Positions 33,298 to 43,178 of a DNA stretch of 64,000 nucleotides are shown in pieces (position 1 is the stretch's first letter; each line of letters starts with the position of its first letter). This DNA comes from Bog-532 sp963828445 (GTDB lineage: Bacteria > Actinomycetota > Actinomycetes > Streptosporangiales > Streptosporangiaceae), in assembly GCA_963828445.1 (NCBI GenBank), contig CAWHFP010000021.1, positions 1 to 64,000 of the forward strand, written 5' to 3'. The position numbers and the translations under genes were made by a program. The notes beneath the pieces are model-generated. The model did no database searches and was not told the DNA's origin. It saw only the letters and a program-made list of their open reading frames with translations.

Positions 33298-34644
33298 GTG
33301 CCGGCGACCACCGCGGAGAGGCGGGCCGCCGGCAAAGCCGCGCGGAAACGGGCCCGCCGCGGTGCCCTGGCCGACTGGGGCGAGAAGGAACGCACCCACG
33401 ACGCCCTGGCCACGATCCTGGCCCAGAACCAGTTGCGGGTTCCTTCCCTCGTACCCCTCCGGCATCAGCGGATGGCCGCCTCGCCGTGGACCTACTACCG
33501 GGGCGCGGCCGCGGTCATGGCCGCCGATCTCGCCGCCCAGCCGGATTCCGGCCTGATCGTGCAGCTGTGCGGGGACGCCCACGTGCTGAACTTCGGCCTG
33601 TGGGCCACCCCAGAACGGAACCTGTCGTTCGACCTGCGCGACTTCGACGAGACCCTGCCGGGGCCGTTCGAGTGGGATGTCAAGCGCCTGGCCGCCAGCC
33701 TGGTCGTCGCCGCCCGGGAGAACCGGCTCGGCCGATCGGCGGCCGAGGCCGCGGTGCGGGCCTGCGTCGAGGCCTACTGCGGCCGGATGCGCCAGTACGC
33801 GAGCTGGCCGGAACTCGACATCTGGTACGACGGCATCCACGCCGACAGCCTGATCGGCTACTTCGAGCCGGCCGACCGGGGGCGGGTCTCCGTCCATATC
33901 GAGAAGAAACGGCAGCGCCGGACCAGCCGCGGGGCCTTCGCCAAGCTGACCACGATGGCCCACGGCCGCCCCCGGATCACCGAGGAGCCGCCCATCCGGG
34001 TCACCCTCGGCGACGAGGAGCAGGCCGATGTCGCCGGTCACCTCCTGGCCGAGTACCGGCTGACTCTCCAGGAGGACCGCCGCGCCCTGTTCGACCGCTT
34101 CACCGTCACCGACATGGTGCGGCAGGTCGTCGGGGTCGGCAGCGTGGGCATGCAGGTCTACCTGGTGCTGCTCGAGGGCCGCAGCGGCGCCGACCCGCTG
34201 TTCCTCCAGCTCAAGCAGGCGGGGCCGTCGGTCTACGAGGCTCACACGCGGCCCAGCCGGCATGAGCGTCACGGGGCACGGGTGATCAACGGCAAGCGGC
34301 TGATCCAGAGCGCCAGCGACATCTTCGTCGGCTGGGGCTCACTGCACGGCCGGGACTACTACGTACGCCAGTTCCGCGATATGAAGATCATCCCGACCAC
34401 GGAGCTGATCGCTCCCCGCCTGGCCGCGTTCGCCACGGCCTGCGGTGAGGCACTCGCCCGGGCCCACGCCCGGACCGGTGATCCCGTGGCCATCGATGGC
34501 TACATCGGGAAAGGCGCCGCGTTCACCACCGCGATGGCCGGGTTCGCCCGCCGGTACGCCGACCAGAACGAGCGGGACCATGCTCAGCTCGCCCGCGCCA
34601 TCGCCGCCGGGGACGTCGAGACCCCACCGGATTCGGCCGGCTGA
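33298..34644 (+). CDS. DUF2252 family protein
   Basis: Predicted 448-residue protein. The family hallmarks are visible: R-M-A-A-S-P-W-T-Y-Y-R-G-A-A, C-G-D-A-H-V-L-N-F-G near residue 95, F-D-L-R-D-F-D-E-T and P-F-E-W-D-V-K-R-L-A. The GDAH and DxDE pattern resembles the catalytic loop of kinase-fold phosphotransferases, so a small-molecule or protein kinase activity is plausible but not shown. The GTG at 33298 is the first usable start after an in-frame TGA at 33241; no good Shine-Dalgarno precedes it. Confidence 0.85.
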   Translation: MPATTAERRAAGKAARKRARRGALADWGEKERTHDALATILAQNQLRVPSLVPLRHQRMAASPWTYYRGAAAVMAADLAAQPDSGLIVQLCGDAHVLNFGLWATPERNLSFDLRDFDETLPGPFEWDVKRLAASLVVAARENRLGRSAAEAAVRACVEAYCGRMRQYASWPELDIWYDGIHADSLIGYFEPADRGRVSVHIEKKRQRRTSRGAFAKLTTMAHGRPRITEEPPIRVTLGDEEQADVAGHLLAEYRLTLQEDRRALFDRFTVTDMVRQVVGVGSVGMQVYLVLLEGRSGADPLFLQLKQAGPSVYEAHTRPSRHERHGARVINGKRLIQSASDIFVGWGSLHGRDYYVRQFRDMKIIPTTELIAPRLAAFATACGEALARAHARTGDPVAIDGYIGKGAAFTTAMAGFARRYADQNERDHAQLARAIAAGDVETPPDSAG

Positions 34645-34788
34645 GCATCGATCGGCCGCAATCACCCGGAAAGGGTGTTCCGGCGGGCCGGCCGGGAGCG
34701 CACGTTGTTGCGGGAAGGCGGGTGGCAGCGTGCTGAGGCGACCGGGAGCGGATCCGACGGCCATCGGCTGGGACACCCGGCCGTGGCC

Positions 34789-35871
34789 GTGAGCGATCAG
34801 GCCGGGACCTCCGCCCAGCCCGACCTGGCCGCCCGGATCAACCAGGAGAAGTCCCGCCCGCTGCCGTGGCGGACGGTGGTCAAGCGGGCCGTGGTGGTGC
34901 TGGTCGCCGGCGTCGCCATCTACCTGGTGTTCCCGGCCATCACCGAGGTGTTCGCCTCGTGGCCGCGGCTGTCCACGCTGGACCCCTGGTGGCTGACCGC
35001 GGCACTCGCGGCCCAGGCCGCTCATTTCCTCTGCACGTTCGCGCTGCAGCGGCTGGCGCTGCGCACCAGGGCCTGGTTCCCCGTCATCACCTCGCAGCTG
35101 GCCGGCAACGCGATCAGCCTCATCATGCCCGGTGGCGCGGCGGTGGGGGCCGCCCTCCAGTTCCGGATGCTGGCGGCCAGCAGCGCCGACATGACCTCCG
35201 CCGTCGGCGGATTGGCGGCGTTCTCGCTGCTGGGCGTGGGTGGCCTGCTGGCCCTGCCGGTGCTGGCCCTGCCGGTCATCCTGGGCGGATCCTACGTCGG
35301 CCGCGGGCTGGTCAACGCGGCCATCCTGGGGGCGGTGGGATTCGCGGTCTTCGTCGCGCTGGGCGCGGTCCTGCTGGTCTGGGACGCACCCCTGCGATGG
35401 GCCGGCCGCGCGATCCAGCGCCTGGCCAACTGGACCCTGCGGAGGCGGGCCCCGCTGAGCGGGCTGGATGTCACCCTGGTGACGCAGCGCAACGAGATCC
35501 GCGCGGTGCTGGGCCGGCAGTGGTGGCAGGCCCTCCTGCTGTCGGCTGGCCGCCTGACCTTCGATTATTTCTGCCTGCTGGCGGCGCTGCGGGCCACCGG
35601 GAGCCACCCGCGCCCGTCGCTCATCCTGGTCGCCTACGCGGTCGCGGGCATCATCGGGATGATCCCGGTCACGCCCGGCGGCCTCGGGCTGGTCGAGGCG
35701 AGCCTGACCGGGCTTCTGGTGCTGGCGGAAGTGAACTCCAGCCAGGCCGCCCTGGCCACGCTGGCCTATCGCCTCGCCTCGTACTGGGCGCCGTTGTGCG
35801 CCGGGCCCATCGCCTACGGCCTGTTCAAGCTCCGGTACCGAGGCCACCCGTCGCCCAGCGCCGAGCGGTAG
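34789..35871 (+). CDS. Lysylphosphatidylglycerol-synthase-type membrane protein (flippase-like)
   Basis: Predicted 360-residue integral membrane protein of the UPF0104/LPG-synthase TM family with about eight helices. G-N-A-I-S-L-I-M-P-G-G-A-A-V-G-A-A and M-I-P-V-T-P-G-G-L-G-L-V-E-A are the two hallmark blocks. It lacks the C-terminal lysyl-transferase domain, so it is more likely a lipid-linked glycan or lipid translocase (inference). The GTG at 34789 is uncertain; GTG at 34675 or 34783 are alternatives. It abuts the convergent larger relative at 35872. Confidence 0.8.
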   Translation: MSDQAGTSAQPDLAARINQEKSRPLPWRTVVKRAVVVLVAGVAIYLVFPAITEVFASWPRLSTLDPWWLTAALAAQAAHFLCTFALQRLALRTRAWFPVITSQLAGNAISLIMPGGAAVGAALQFRMLAASSADMTSAVGGLAAFSLLGVGGLLALPVLALPVILGGSYVGRGLVNAAILGAVGFAVFVALGAVLLVWDAPLRWAGRAIQRLANWTLRRRAPLSGLDVTLVTQRNEIRAVLGRQWWQALLLSAGRLTFDYFCLLAALRATGSHPRPSLILVAYAVAGIIGMIPVTPGGLGLVEASLTGLLVLAEVNSSQAALATLAYRLASYWAPLCAGPIAYGLFKLRYRGHPSPSAER

Positions 35872-38368
35872 CTACAGGTATTCCCGCCTGCGCATCCAGA
35901 CCAGGGTGAGCCAGCCCCAGATCGGCGGCAGGTAGGACGTGAACAGCCGCTGGATGAACACCGCCGCCGTGGCATCGGCCTCGCCGACACCGGCCGCGGT
36001 GAGGCCCAGGATCAGGCCGGCCTCCACCACGCCCATGCCGCCGGGCGACGGGGAGACGCCGCCGATGATGGCGGCCAGGGTGATGACCACGATCAGGACG
36101 GGCAGCCGTCAGGTGATCATCGAACGCCCGGAGCGAAACGGACAGCGCCATGGCCACGACCAGCTCACGGGCGAACGCGCCACCGAGCAGCATGACCAGC
36201 TTGCGCGGAGAGCTGGCGACCCGGGTCAGGTTGGCCCAGACGTCGCGCGCCTTGGGAAGCAGTTTCCCCGCCGCCAGCCGGCGCAGCCGGGGTACCGCCA
36301 GCACCAGGCCCGTCACCACGGCCACCAGCACGACGACGGCCAGAATGATCCACACCAGCTTCGAATCCCCGCCCGACTGGGGCGTCACCTCCAAATCGAT
36401 GGAGCTCCAGGCGAACGGCAGCGAGCACAGGAACAGCACCACGGTGGCGATCCAGCTGGAGACGGTCATGATGGCCCCGGAGCTGAGCGCGACCGAGGCG
36501 TCATAGCCCTGGGTCTGGAAGAACCGCACCCGGGTGGCGAACACGGCCGGCTGGCCGCCGGCCAGGGCACTGAAGGAGCTGGCCACCTCCACCGCCATCG
36601 CCCGCCCGAGCGGGAGTGGCCCGGCCACGCTGCCGACGGCTTCCACCGCTGACGCGGCGAAGGCCAGCTGGGCCAGGACGAAGGCCAGGGCGACCCAGAG
36701 CCAGTTGGCCCCGATCACGGTGTCGAAAGACTGAGAGACGTCGATCAGCACCCCGATCAGAGCCCAGCCGCCGACCAGCGTGCCGATGATCATGATCAGC
36801 GTCGGCCAGCTGACCCGGCGCGGTTCGATCAGCGCCGGCACCTCGATCGAGGCGGCCTGAGCGGAGCGCTGGCGGACCTCCTCCAGCAGCCCGCGGGCGC
36901 CCCGCAGGCTCGGGCGCAGCGCCGGGTCGAGGGCCGCCCGCTGAAGATGCTGGAGGGCGCCCCGCAGAATGTCCGGCGGAAGGCACCGCGCGGCGGCACC
37001 GGCGGCCCGGTCCGGGCCGACCGCCACCGCCGTCGCGGCTATCGCCCCGGCCAGGTCGCGATCGAGCTGATCCGGCGCAGCGGTCACCGCGGAGTTGCGG
37101 AAATCCGCCAGCATGGCGGTCTGCGCCGCCGGGTCGATCAGCAGCGCGTCACCGCTGATCGCGCCGTGAGCGATGCGGGCCGCCCGCAGGGCCAGCAGCT
37201 GCCGGTACAGGTCATCGAGCGCCGCGTCACTGATCTCGGTCGCGTCCGCATCCGACAGCGCCAGGCTGGCCGGGCCGGCCGGGATCCGGCTGACCAGGAG
37301 CGCGTCGCCGGACGGGCCGGCCTGGCCAGCCTCGACGATCCCGGGTACGGCCACCCCGGCCTGGGCGGCCCGCAACGTGAGGTAGGCCTCGTGTTCGACC
37401 TGCTGCAGCCGGGTGATGGTGAGGCTGGGCCCCGAGTCCCGGTAGAACACGAACCGGCCCAGCTTGGTCAGCAGCCGGGCATCGGCCGCGTCCCGGCCGT
37501 AGACCGCCACATCGAGACGGCCGGCTGCCGCCACTTCGCCGTCGGCCGCCGCCATCCCGGCCGGGCGCAGCTCGCCGGCCTGGTACTTCGCCACCCCCCA
37601 GACCTGCCGCCGGGCCGGGACCACGTTGCCCACGTGGATGCCGAGTTCTTCCAGCAGCAGCCGGACATCAGCGGCCGAGGGCAGACCGAGCGGTGACCCG
37701 AAGACGAGGCGGACGATCGCCGCCACGCCCCAGCCGATGGCCAGGCTCCCCAGGACATTCAGGGGCAGCCCCTGGCCGCCGACGGCCGAGGCCAGCGCGA
37801 CCAGGGCGATGAAGATCTCGGTCAGCCGCTGCGCACTCCGGGCCAGGTAGGGCAGCGCCACCACCGCGACCGCCCCGAACAGAGCTATCCGCAGAACCGG
37901 GAAACTCAGGTGGTAACCGCTGATCACGATCCCGGCCGGCCTGCCGCCGCGGCTGCCGAGCAGCAACACCAAGATCCCGCATACCGCCGCCGCGCCGGCG
38001 GCGCTCAGGGCGATGTCCCGGGCCACCACCCAGCGGCGGGCCAGCAGAGCCAGTGCGACCAGGACGATCACGACCCCAGCCGACCCGGCCTGGTAAACCA
38101 CCGTCACCAGCCAGGTGATGCTCCGGGGGGGCGGATGCAGGACCTGGACGATCGCCCGGTCGATGCGGGAGTCATAGCGGATGATCAGCACGCAGGCGAC
38201 GAGCGCGAGCACCGAGGCGGTCAGGCGCACCCCGTCCGTGCCGCGCCGCCGGCGCTGGCCGTCGCCAACCGGGGCGAACGCGATCGAACGCCAGGTGCGC
38301 GCGAAACCCACCCCGGCCCTGGGGGCCGACTCGTCGATCAGGTCTTCAGCCTGTGAGCCACTGTTCAC
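35872..38368 (-). pseudogene. Large LPG-synthase-type membrane protein with kinase-like middle, frameshifted
   Basis: Predicted product of about 830 residues: six N-terminal helices (residues 45-220), a soluble kinase-like middle (residues 230-480, with V-A-K-Y-Q-A-G-E-L and a degenerate loop A-R-I-A-H-G-A-I-S-G-D-A-L-L), then an LPG-synthase/UPF0104 membrane domain. The final V-V-I-T-L-A-A-I-I-G-G-V-S-P-S-P-G-G-M is in a different frame; one extra base near 36106 separates it. Without the shift the protein would end like its neighbour. GTG start at 38368. It converges with the smaller relative without a gap, so the pair shares a 3' boundary. Confidence 0.75.
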
Positions 38369-38527
38369 CGTTCACCAGCCGCCCAGCACCCGGGTCCGGA
38401 GACGTTGACTCTCTCAAACTGACCCCTGGCGGCCAGGCGGTCATCATCCTTTCCAGGTGATCATTCGCCTGATTCGCCCGCGATGGGTGAGGCGCAGGGC
38501 GCGGCCGCAGCCTGATCCTGTGCTGAT

Positions 38528-39058
38528 ATGACGCGAGTTACACCGGGCAGGCTGGCCATGAGCGGGGCGACGCTCGGCGCGGTGATGTTCCTGGCCGCCG
38601 CCTGCGGGTCCGGTGGCACTTCCCCGGGCGGTACCGGGACCGGCGGCTCGTCCGGCGTACCCGCCTCCTCCGGGTCGTCCCGGCCCGCACCCGTGCTGAC
38701 CGTGTGCCAGGACGTGGACTCGGTGCGCGCCGCCCTGCGCGGCATTGTCTCGGTCGGCGTCACCGAGGCCGCGGTCAGTGAGATCGAGGCGGTGGCGCGG
38801 GGCATGAAAGTGAGCGTGGCCGACCTCGGCAACACCGTCTCCGGCCGGGAAGAGTGGCAGAGCCAGATCGACGCCGTGAAGTCGGAACTGGCCCGGCTGC
38901 AGTCCGCCGCGAGCAGCTACCAGGCCGCACCCGGCACCCAAGCCCGGTCGAGTGTCCTCAGCGCGAAGGCCAGCGTCGCGGTCACGGCCCGGCGCCTGCT
39001 GGCGGCCGTGGGGAACCGCTGCCCCGCGCCTTCGGCGACCCCCGCTCCCAGCCCCTGA
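38528..39058 (+). CDS. Putative lipoprotein
   Basis: Predicted 176-residue protein with a signal sequence ending F-L-A-A-A-C, so Cys26 is lipidated. A Gly/Ser linker follows, then a helical segment of about 100 residues (V-R-A-A-L-R-G-I-V, W-Q-S-Q-I-D-A-V-K-S-E-L-A-R-L) and a Pro-rich tail. The helices suggest a coiled-coil extracellular domain. Function unknown. Possibly cotranscribed with the M20 amidohydrolase 19 bp downstream. Confidence 0.72.
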   Translation: MTRVTPGRLAMSGATLGAVMFLAAACGSGGTSPGGTGTGGSSGVPASSGSSRPAPVLTVCQDVDSVRAALRGIVSVGVTEAAVSEIEAVARGMKVSVADLGNTVSGREEWQSQIDAVKSELARLQSAASSYQAAPGTQARSSVLSAKASVAVTARRLLAAVGNRCPAPSATPAPSP

Positions 39059-39077
39059 CCGGAAGGGCCACACAGTC

Positions 39078-40346
39078 ATGACCGACGACACCGTGGGGGC
39101 AGGCCTGGACGAGCTGAGTGCCCGGCTGGCGGGCTTCTACCGGGACCTGCATCAGCATCCCGAACTTTCGCTGCAGGAGCACCGCACCGCGCAGCGCGTG
39201 GCCGAGGCGCTGCGGCCGCTGGGCTTCGAAGTCACCGAACAGGTCGGCGGGACCGGGGTCGTCGGACTGCTGCGCAACGGCGAGGGCCCGGTGGTCATGC
39301 TGCGGGCCGACTTCGACGCGCTACCGGTCGAGGAGCAGACCGGGCTGCCCTACGCGAGCTCGGTACGGGCCGCGGGCGCTGACGGGGGCGAGGTCCCGGT
39401 GATGCACGCGTGCGGTCACGACATGCACGCCACCTGCCTGGTGGGCGCGGCGGCCCTGCTTTCCCGGGCCAGCGGCGCCTGGTCCGGCACCCTGCTGGTC
39501 GTGTTCCAGCCCGCCGAGGAACTGGCCCGCGGGGCCCGGGACATGGTCGGCGATGGGCTGTTCCAGCGCTTCGCCCGGCCGGACATCGTGCTGGGCCAGC
39601 ACGTGGGCCCGCTCCCGGCCGGGCTGATCGGTTACGCGAGCGGGCCGGTCATGGCCGCGGCCGACTCCGCCGAGGTCGTTCTGTACGGCCGGGGCGGACA
39701 TGGATCGCGGCCCGAGTCCACCGTCGACCCGGTCCTGATGGCCGCGCACGTGGTCACCAGGCTGCAGGGCATCGTCGCCCGCGAGGTCCCGCCCGCCGAA
39801 ACCGCCGTGGTCACGGTCGGGCGGCTGCAGGCCGGAACCAAGGACAACATCATCCCCGACACCGCCGAACTGGGTATCAACATCCGGACCTACTCCCGGC
39901 CGGCTCGTGAGCTGGTCCGCACCGCCATCGAACGCATCGTCCGCAGCGAGGCCGCCGCCAGCGGCGCAGCGCGCCCGCCCGAGCTCACCTGGACCATGAG
40001 CGCGCCCCTTCTGGTCAGCGACCCGGCCGCGACCCAGGCCACGGTGGCGGCGTTCGCCGAGCATTTCGGTGAGCAGGAGCTGCTGCCCATGCCGGTGGTC
40101 AGCGCCAGCGAAGACGTCGGCGTGTTCGGCGAAGAGGCCGGGGTACCCACCGTGTTCTGGTTCTGGGGCGGCCTGGAGCGGGAGACGGCCATGGCTGCCC
40201 TCAGCGACGGGCGGATCGACTCGCTGCCCGGCAACCACTCACCGCATTTCGCGCCGGTCATAGAACCCACCCTGAGCACGGGCATCCAGGCTCTGACCGT
40301 GGCCGCCCTCACCTGGCTGGGGAAACCGTCCGCCCGCCGTCCGTGA
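39078..40346 (+). CDS. M20 family amidohydrolase/aminoacylase
   Basis: Predicted 422-residue metalloenzyme hydrolysing N-acyl amino acids or related amides. R-D-L-H-Q-H-P-E-L-S near the start, M-L-R-A-D-F-D-A-L-P, M-H-A-C-G-H-D-M-H-A and F-Q-P-A-E-E supply the metal ligands and catalytic Glu of the amidohydrolase branch. A dimerisation domain lies around residues 190-310. ATG at 39078 with GGAAGGG upstream. Cytoplasmic. Confidence 0.9.
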   Translation: MTDDTVGAGLDELSARLAGFYRDLHQHPELSLQEHRTAQRVAEALRPLGFEVTEQVGGTGVVGLLRNGEGPVVMLRADFDALPVEEQTGLPYASSVRAAGADGGEVPVMHACGHDMHATCLVGAAALLSRASGAWSGTLLVVFQPAEELARGARDMVGDGLFQRFARPDIVLGQHVGPLPAGLIGYASGPVMAAADSAEVVLYGRGGHGSRPESTVDPVLMAAHVVTRLQGIVAREVPPAETAVVTVGRLQAGTKDNIIPDTAELGINIRTYSRPARELVRTAIERIVRSEAAASGAARPPELTWTMSAPLLVSDPAATQATVAAFAEHFGEQELLPMPVVSASEDVGVFGEEAGVPTVFWFWGGLERETAMAALSDGRIDSLPGNHSPHFAPVIEPTLSTGIQALTVAALTWLGKPSARRP

Positions 40347-40360
40347 AAGCATGAGCCTTT

Positions 40361-40963
40361 GTGCCAGACGAGGGAGACAGCCAGGCCACCGAGCGGGGAG
40401 CCCAGCGGCCGGCGCGGCGGCTGACCGGCGGGGTGGAGCGGACGCTGGCCGCCTCGCTGTGGCTGGTGCTGGTCCCGGTGGTGTTCCTGACGGTGTCCGC
40501 GCTGGCCTCATTCGTGTACGCGGTGGCGGTCTTGTTCAACACGGTAGGCCGGGTCGCGGCGCATCCGTTCCCGGCCGGGCACCATATCGGCGCGCTCCTG
40601 CTGGAGTTCGACCTGTTCCTGATCGGCGCCACCGCGCTGATCTCGGCGATCGGCTTCTACGAGCTGTTCATCGGGGACATCCGGGTCCGGGGCCGGGACG
40701 TGCTGCCCGGCTGGCTGGCCATGCACGACCTGAACGAGCTGAAGAGCCGGGTCGTCTCGATGATCGTGCTGGTGCTGGCGGTCACGTTCGCGGAGGAGGC
40801 GGTGGGCTCCCCCGACCCGCTGCACCTGCTGGAATTCGGCGGCGGCATCACCACCGTGATCATCGCGCTGACCGTGTTCCAGCGCTGGGGCAGCCACAAC
40901 GGCGGGGACTCCGTCCGCGTCTCGGACCAAGGGGCGCGACCTTCGATCAATGAAGATCTTTAA
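40361..40963 (+). CDS. YqhA/UPF0114 family membrane protein
   Basis: Predicted 200-residue membrane protein with about four helices. L-A-A-S-L-W-L-V-L-V-P-V and A-I-G-F-Y-E-L-F-I-G are family blocks, followed by L-N-E-L-K-S-R-V-V-S-M-I-V. The function of this family is not established. GTG start. Its stop overlaps the convergent gene at 40960 by four bases. Confidence 0.85.
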   Translation: MPDEGDSQATERGAQRPARRLTGGVERTLAASLWLVLVPVVFLTVSALASFVYAVAVLFNTVGRVAAHPFPAGHHIGALLLEFDLFLIGATALISAIGFYELFIGDIRVRGRDVLPGWLAMHDLNELKSRVVSMIVLVLAVTFAEEAVGSPDPLHLLEFGGGITTVIIALTVFQRWGSHNGGDSVRVSDQGARPSINEDL

Positions 40964-41481
40964 CTCAGCTTGGTGACCAGCCAGAAGACGGTGCCGGTGG
41001 TCGCGCCGTAGATGAGATGGCCGCCGAGGTCGTCGGCCAGGGTCTTGACGTCGTACTTCCAGATCGGCTGGTAGAGGCGGCCGAGCGGGAGCACGGCGTA
41101 GCCGGTGAGCCAGACCGCGACGCCGAACGGCAGGCCGGGCGCTGGCGTGGGCCGGCGCAGCGAGCCGGCCACCACCCCGTAGGCGGCGCCGTTCACCGAT
41201 CCGTAGCCCCAGTGCATGATCGTGCTGATCAAGCTGGCGGACCGGTCCGGGAGCGGCTTCTGGGTGAAGCCCTCGATCACGCGCCGGGCCACCTGGCCCG
41301 GCGCGGGCGCCTGGTCCCAGTTCTCCACCGGCGGGAACTCCCAGGCCAGCGGGCGGTCGGTACCGCCGCCCTTCCGGTAGCGCAGGTACTGGTAGGTGTC
41401 CAAGGCCACCGTGCCAGCCGTTCCGGCCAGGAAGCCCCCGACCACGGCCCCGAGCGGGGTGAGCGCGCGCTTTCTCCCCAT
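40960..41481 (-). CDS. Conserved hypothetical membrane protein
   Basis: Predicted 173-residue protein. Three or four hydrophobic segments are visible: A-V-V-G-G-F-L-A-G-T-A-G-T-V near the N-terminus, then around residue 100, 125 and 160. The loop between the first two contains W-E-F-P-P-V-E-N-W-D-Q-A-P-A-P. It resembles DUF1440-like membrane proteins. ATG at 41481. It is divergent from the M18 peptidase gene. Confidence 0.65.
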   Translation of the reverse strand: MGRKRALTPLGAVVGGFLAGTAGTVALDTYQYLRYRKGGGTDRPLAWEFPPVENWDQAPAPGQVARRVIEGFTQKPLPDRSASLISTIMHWGYGSVNGAAYGVVAGSLRRPTPAPGLPFGVAVWLTGYAVLPLGRLYQPIWKYDVKTLADDLGGHLIYGATTGTVFWLVTKLS

Positions 41482-41544
41482 TGCGTTCTCCCTTGCCGGC
41501 GTGCTCTGACCTTGGCGGTCAACGTTATCGGCAAGGATGGAGCG

Positions 41545-42840
41545 ATGAACTCCCGGGACACCGCCCTCGACCTGATCCAGTTCCTCGACGCATCGCCGTC
41601 GCCGTACCACGCCGCGGCGCAGGCCCGCCAACGGCTGACCGGGGCCGGCTTCACCGAGCTGGACCTGGCCGGCCCGTGGCCGTCCGGGCCCGGCCGCTAC
41701 GTGGTGACCGACGGGGGGTCGCTGTTCGCCTGGGTGGTGCCGGACGGCGCCGCCGCCGACACCAGCTTCCGGCTGCTGGGCGCGCACACCGACAGCCCGA
41801 CGCTGAAGGTCAAGCCGCGGCCGGACACCGGCAGCGCCGGGTTCCGCCAGCTCGGGGTGGAGGTCTACGGCGGCCCGCTGCTCAACTCCTGGCTGGACCG
41901 GGACCTGGGCCTGGCCGGCCGGGTGGTGGTGCGGACGCCGGACGGGCCCCAGGTGCGGCTGCTGCACGTCGGCCGGCCCATCCTGCGGGTGCCGCAGCTG
42001 GCCATCCACCTGGACCCCGGCGTGCGGGAGGGGCTCAAGCTGGACGCCCAGCGCCACCTGGTCCCGATCTGGTCGCTGGGCGACCCGGAACCGGGCGGGT
42101 TCGCACGCTTCCTGGCCGCCGAGCTGGACGTGGCGCCGGAGGCGGTGGCCAGCTGGGAGGTGGTGACCTTCGACGTGACCGGGGCCGCGCTGACCGGCGT
42201 CGACGAGGAGTTCGTCAGCTCCGGGCGCCAGGACAACCTGAACTGCTCGTACGCGTCGGTGACGGCGCTGGCCGAGGTTTTGGCGAAGGCGGCGGCACCG
42301 GCCGGAGGGCACGTCAGCGCGGTGGTGCTGTTCGACCACGAGGAGATCGGCAGCCGGTCGGCCACGGGCGCGGACGGTGCCTGGCTGGGGCGGCAGCTGG
42401 AACGGACCGTGCTGGCCCGCGGCGGCACCCGGGACGACTTCCTGCGCGCGGTGAGCAATTCGCTGCACGTGTCGGCGGACATGACCCACGCCACCCACCC
42501 CAACTACCCCGACCGGCACGAGCCCGGCCACTGGATCGAGCTCGGCGGCGGCCCGGTGATCAAGGTCAGCGCCAACGTGAACTACGGGACCAACGCCCTG
42601 ACCCAGGCCGCGTTCCAGGACGCGGCCGCGCAGGCGGGAGTCCCGGTGCAGTACTTCGTCAACAAGAGCGGGGTGCGCAGCGGCTCCACCATCGGCCCGA
42701 TCGTGGCCGCGGGCCTGGCCGTGCCGACCGTGGACGTGGGCAACCCGTCGCTGGGCATGCACTCGGCCCGGGAGCTGTCCGGGGCCGCCGACATGCCCAT
42801 GATGATCGCGGCCATGAAGGCGTTCCTGTCCCCGGCGTGA
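41545..42840 (+). CDS. M18 family aminopeptidase
   Basis: Predicted 431-residue zinc aminopeptidase. L-G-A-H-T-D-S-P-T-L at residue 82-91 supplies the first metal ligand, Q-D-N-L-N the bridging Asp, F-D-H-E-E-I-G-S the catalytic Glu pair, and V-S-A-D-M-T-H-A-T-H-P-N-Y the last ligands. The family removes acidic or neutral N-terminal residues in the cytoplasm. Start ATG at 41545 follows AAGGATGGAGCG. Confidence 0.93.
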   Translation: MNSRDTALDLIQFLDASPSPYHAAAQARQRLTGAGFTELDLAGPWPSGPGRYVVTDGGSLFAWVVPDGAAADTSFRLLGAHTDSPTLKVKPRPDTGSAGFRQLGVEVYGGPLLNSWLDRDLGLAGRVVVRTPDGPQVRLLHVGRPILRVPQLAIHLDPGVREGLKLDAQRHLVPIWSLGDPEPGGFARFLAAELDVAPEAVASWEVVTFDVTGAALTGVDEEFVSSGRQDNLNCSYASVTALAEVLAKAAAPAGGHVSAVVLFDHEEIGSRSATGADGAWLGRQLERTVLARGGTRDDFLRAVSNSLHVSADMTHATHPNYPDRHEPGHWIELGGGPVIKVSANVNYGTNALTQAAFQDAAAQAGVPVQYFVNKSGVRSGSTIGPIVAAGLAVPTVDVGNPSLGMHSARELSGAADMPMMIAAMKAFLSPA

Positions 42841-42933
42841 GCCCGGCCTGAGCCCGGAATGAGCTGGGCCGAACCTGTTTGGCCGCTGCCTGCCGGGAAG
42901 AGGTAACGGGAAACCGGAAGGACGGTGCAGATC

Positions 42934-43107
42934 ATGGCTACTGAGGACAAGGCCGCTCACAAGGCCACCGAAGTCAAGGGCAAGATCAAGGAAGGCGTGG
43001 GGGACGCCACCGACGATCAGGAGCTGCAGGCCGAAGGCCAGACCGACCAGGCCAAGGGGAACCTCAAGCAGGCCGGGGACAAGGTCAAGGACGCGTTCAA
43101 GAAGTAG
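42934..43107 (+). CDS. CsbD family stress protein
   Basis: Predicted 57-residue hydrophilic protein. A-T-E-V-K-G-K-I-K-E-G-V-G and Q-A-K-G-N-L-K-Q-A-G-D-K-V-K-D form the two amphipathic helices of CsbD. Relatives are general-stress proteins under alternative sigma factors. ATG at 42934 preferred over GTG at 42925, which lies too close to GGAAGGA. A strong terminator follows at 43128. Confidence 0.9.
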   Translation: MATEDKAAHKATEVKGKIKEGVGDATDDQELQAEGQTDQAKGNLKQAGDKVKDAFKK

Positions 43108-43127
43108 GACCCGGCTCCAGCCGATGC

Positions 43128-43161
43128 GCCCGTCTCGCGATCACGCGAGGCGGGCGTTGTT
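43128..43161 (+). terminator. Rho-independent terminator after csbD-like gene
   Basis: GCCCGTCTCGCG and CGCGAGGCGGGC pair over 12 positions (one T-G pair) around ATCA, followed by GTTGTT. It starts 20 bp after the stop codon. Confidence 0.8.
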
Positions 43162-43178
43162 CACAGGAAGGGAATTCC

